A stretch of DNA of 64,000 bases from Hyphomicrobiales bacterium (lineage in GTDB: Bacteria > Pseudomonadota > Alphaproteobacteria > Rhizobiales > Beijerinckiaceae). Made by a program: the position numbers and the translations under genes. Position 1 is the stretch's first letter. Every line of letters begins with the position of its first letter. The notes beneath the pieces were generated by a model that saw only the letters and a list, made by a program, of their open reading frames with translations, ran no database searches and had not been told where the DNA came from. Below, one piece after another: positions 62,230 through 64,000 of this stretch. The DNA lies in the NCBI GenBank assembly GCA_027489535.1, contig JAIXZO010000021.1:1-64000 (forward strand), given 5' to 3'.

Positions 62230-63645
62230 ATGAGCAAGATCATCACGGCGGTCGCGACGGCGGCAGCCTTCACATGGCCGGGTGCGGCCTTCGCCGCCGA
62301 AGGGCTGAACGGCGCGAGCCTCGGCTTCCTCTGGGCGCTGCCGTTCATCGGCATCCTGCTCTCCATCGCCCTGTTCCCGCTCTTGGCCCCCCATGCTTGG
62401 GAGCACCATCAGGGCAAGATCGCGGCGGGTTGGGCGCTGTTGGTCGCCGTGCCGATGGCCTTCGGCTACGGGCTCGGCACGACGGCCGAGGCCGTCGCGC
62501 ACACGTTCCTGCTGGAATACATCCCCTTCATCCTGCTTCTGCTGGCGCTGTTCACGACGGCGGGCGGCATTCTCGTGCAGGGCAATCTGCACGGCTCGCC
62601 CGCGACCAACACGGCGTTGCTGGCGATCGGCGCGGGCCTCGCGAGCATCATCGGGACCACGGGTGCATCGATGGTGATGATCCGGCCGGTCATCCGCGCC
62701 AATGACGAGCGCGTCCACAACGTGCACGTCGTCGTGTTCTTCATCTTCCTCGTCTCGAATCTCGGCGGCTCCCTTACGCCGCTCGGCGATCCGCCGCTGT
62801 TCCTCGGCTTCCTGAAGGGCGTCGACTTCTTCTGGACGACGACGCACCTCTTCGGTGAAACGCTCTTCGCGGGCGGCGTCGTTCTGGCCGCGTTCTTCGT
62901 GCTGGACACCTACCTCTACCGCCGCGACAAGATCGTGCCGCCGTTGAGCGATCCGACGCCCGAGGCCGGCATTCGACTGCGCGGCCTCGTCAACCTCGCG
63001 CTCATCGCCGTCATCATCGCCGCGATCCTGATGAGCGCGTCGTGGAAGCCCGGCGTCGCCTTTACCGTCCTCGGCGTGCCGATGGAGTGGCAGAACCTGC
63101 TGCGCGATGCCGTCTTCGTCGTCGTCACCATCGCCTCCATGAAGTTGACCAAGGTCGATTTCCGCGAGGCCAACGGCTTCTCCTGGGGACCCATCGTCGA
63201 AGTCGCCAAGCTCTTCGCGGGCATCTTCACCGCCATGATCCCGGTGCTCGCCATGCTCCGCGCGGGCAAGGACGGGGCCTTCGCGCCGCTGGTGGCCTTG
63301 GTGTCGAACCCGGACGGTAGCCCGAACGACGCGGCGTATTTCTGGCTCACCGGCCTGCTCTCGTCGTTCCTCGACAACGCGCCGACCTATCTGGTGTTCT
63401 TCGAACTCGCAGGCGGCGATGCCGCCGTACTGATGACCAAGGGCGCACTGACGCTCGCGGCCATTTCCTGCGGCGCGGTGTTCATGGGCGCGAACAGCTA
63501 TATCGGCAACGCCCCAAACTTCATGGTCTACGCCATCGCGCGCGACCGGGGCGTGAACATGCCGAGCTTCTTCGGCTACATGCTGTGGTCCGGCGCGGTA
63601 CTGATCCCGACCTTCGTCCTGGTGACGCTGGTCTTCTTCCGCTGA
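62230..63645 (+). CDS. sodium:proton antiporter (NhaD-like), copy 2
   Basis: 471 residues from ATG 62230. Nearly the same arrangement as its upstream neighbour: VQGNLHGSPATNTALLAIGA, LGGSLTPLGDPPLFLGFLK, TGLLSSFLDNAPTYLVFFEL and NSYIGNAPNFMVYAIA. The first 20 residues look like a signal peptide ending AAFAAE. The two copies differ mainly in loops such as FAPLVALVSNPDG, so they may have split substrate or pH range. A shared terminator with pckA follows. Confidence 0.87.
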   Translation: MSKIITAVATAAAFTWPGAAFAAEGLNGASLGFLWALPFIGILLSIALFPLLAPHAWEHHQGKIAAGWALLVAVPMAFGYGLGTTAEAVAHTFLLEYIPFILLLLALFTTAGGILVQGNLHGSPATNTALLAIGAGLASIIGTTGASMVMIRPVIRANDERVHNVHVVVFFIFLVSNLGGSLTPLGDPPLFLGFLKGVDFFWTTTHLFGETLFAGGVVLAAFFVLDTYLYRRDKIVPPLSDPTPEAGIRLRGLVNLALIAVIIAAILMSASWKPGVAFTVLGVPMEWQNLLRDAVFVVVTIASMKLTKVDFREANGFSWGPIVEVAKLFAGIFTAMIPVLAMLRAGKDGAFAPLVALVSNPDGSPNDAAYFWLTGLLSSFLDNAPTYLVFFELAGGDAAVLMTKGALTLAAISCGAVFMGANSYIGNAPNFMVYAIARDRGVNMPSFFGYMLWSGAVLIPTFVLVTLVFFR

Positions 63646-63699
63646 CGCGGTCGACCGCGGGATTCGTCCCGCGGTCCCGCCCGGCCTCTGCACCAAATG

Positions 63700-63727
63700 A
63701 AAACGGCGGCCCGAGGGCCGCCGTTTT
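63700..63727. terminator. bidirectional intrinsic terminator between the antiporter and pckA
   Basis: AAAACGGCGGCC (63700-63711), loop CGAG, GGCCGCCGTTTT (63716-63727). The 12-bp arms are perfect and each end has A/T runs, so it can serve the rightward antiporter and the leftward pckA. Confidence 0.9.
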
Positions 63728-63753
63728 GCGTCATCACTGTGCCTGAGCCGAAA

Positions 63754-64000
63754 TTACTCGGCGGCGAGAAGGCTCGTGGGAGCCGCCGCCTTCACGTCGG
63801 CATCCACATGCTGCTCGAACTTCTGGAAGTTCGTGCGGAACATGTCGACGAGCTTCTTGGCCATGTCGGAGAACTCGGCCTTGTTCGGCCAAGTCTTCAC
63901 CGGATAGAGGATGTGCGGCTCGACGCCCGGAACCGAAGTCGGGACCGAGAAGCCGAAATAGGGGTCGGTGCGGAAGTCGGCGCGGTTGAGCGAGCCGTCC
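63754..64000 (-). CDS. pckA: phosphoenolpyruvate carboxykinase (ATP), C-terminal part (runs off right edge)
   Basis: The last 82 codons are on the minus strand, stop TAA at 63756-63754. Text such as [39 protein letters not shown] and [16 protein letters not shown] is the usual PckA C-terminus. The enzyme makes phosphoenolpyruvate from oxaloacetate in gluconeogenesis. The active site lies outside the window. Confidence 0.9.
   Translation of the reverse strand, partial: DGSLNRADFRTDPYFGFSVPTSVPGVEPHILYPVKTWPNKAEFSDMAKKLVDMFRTNFQKFEQHVDADVKAAAPTSLLAAE

Overview
The window looks like a high-GC alphaproteobacterial chromosome, most likely Hyphomicrobiales (Rhizobiales). Markers are an ActS/ActR (RegB/RegA) redox pair, a type-I intracellular PHA depolymerase, DUF1127 and MarC proteins, a twin-arginine CmpA/NrtA-type cyanate transporter followed by cyanase, an EcfG-type GGAAC-N16-CGTT promoter and Rhizobiales-style REP inverted repeats. 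No genus can be named from the sequence alone.

Left third (about 300-20,880): an accessory or defence island. A 5-methylcytosine DNA methyltransferase (806-2239) is followed, with an 8-base overlap, by a 46-codon stub that may be the remains of its restriction partner. Converging on it is a tightly coupled three-gene operon on the minus strand (11,652 to 2,577). Its products look like DptF, DptG and DptH of phosphorothioation-dependent restriction, but no dnd modification genes are in the window. A decayed IS5-type transposase tail lies behind dptF. Next come a MerR regulator with a VIT/von Willebrand A protein, then a BrxR/CapW-like WYL regulator divergent from a run of three small unknown proteins, a MESH1-like HD hydrolase, a SNF2 helicase with a SWIM zinc finger, and a DraG-like ADP-ribosylglycohydrolase. 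A promoter with palindromic operators and a leader terminator sits between the WYL gene and this run. The island stops at a tRNA-Arg(CCG) whose 3' end faces it; no integrase is visible.

Middle (21,000-44,240): mostly chromosomal genes. These include a periplasmic hemerythrin, a flavin monooxygenase behind a 20-bp palindrome, a chemoreceptor and a P-type ATPase. A small minus-strand operon encodes a twin-arginine, Gly/His-rich peptide, a fused PqqD-HprK-type kinase and a nucleotidyltransferase, and looks like an HPr-rel-A peptide-modification system. Then come a ring-cleavage type VOC protein, MarC, a HlyD/DUF2955/K+-channel operon, a fatty-acid desaturase, RecQ, 6-phosphogluconate dehydrogenase with gluconokinase, and a flippase/glycosyltransferase/phytanoyl-CoA-dioxygenase-like operon.

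Right third (44,240-64,000): a cyanate uptake and detoxification operon (cynA-B-D-S) behind a sigma54-like promoter and closed by an intrinsic terminator; a methyltransferase, a HI0933-type flavoprotein, polA, an aminotransferase, ActS/ActR, phaZ, a YgjP-type metallopeptidase, a LysR regulator, a DUF1127 protein, two tandem NhaD-like antiporters, and the end of pckA at the right edge.
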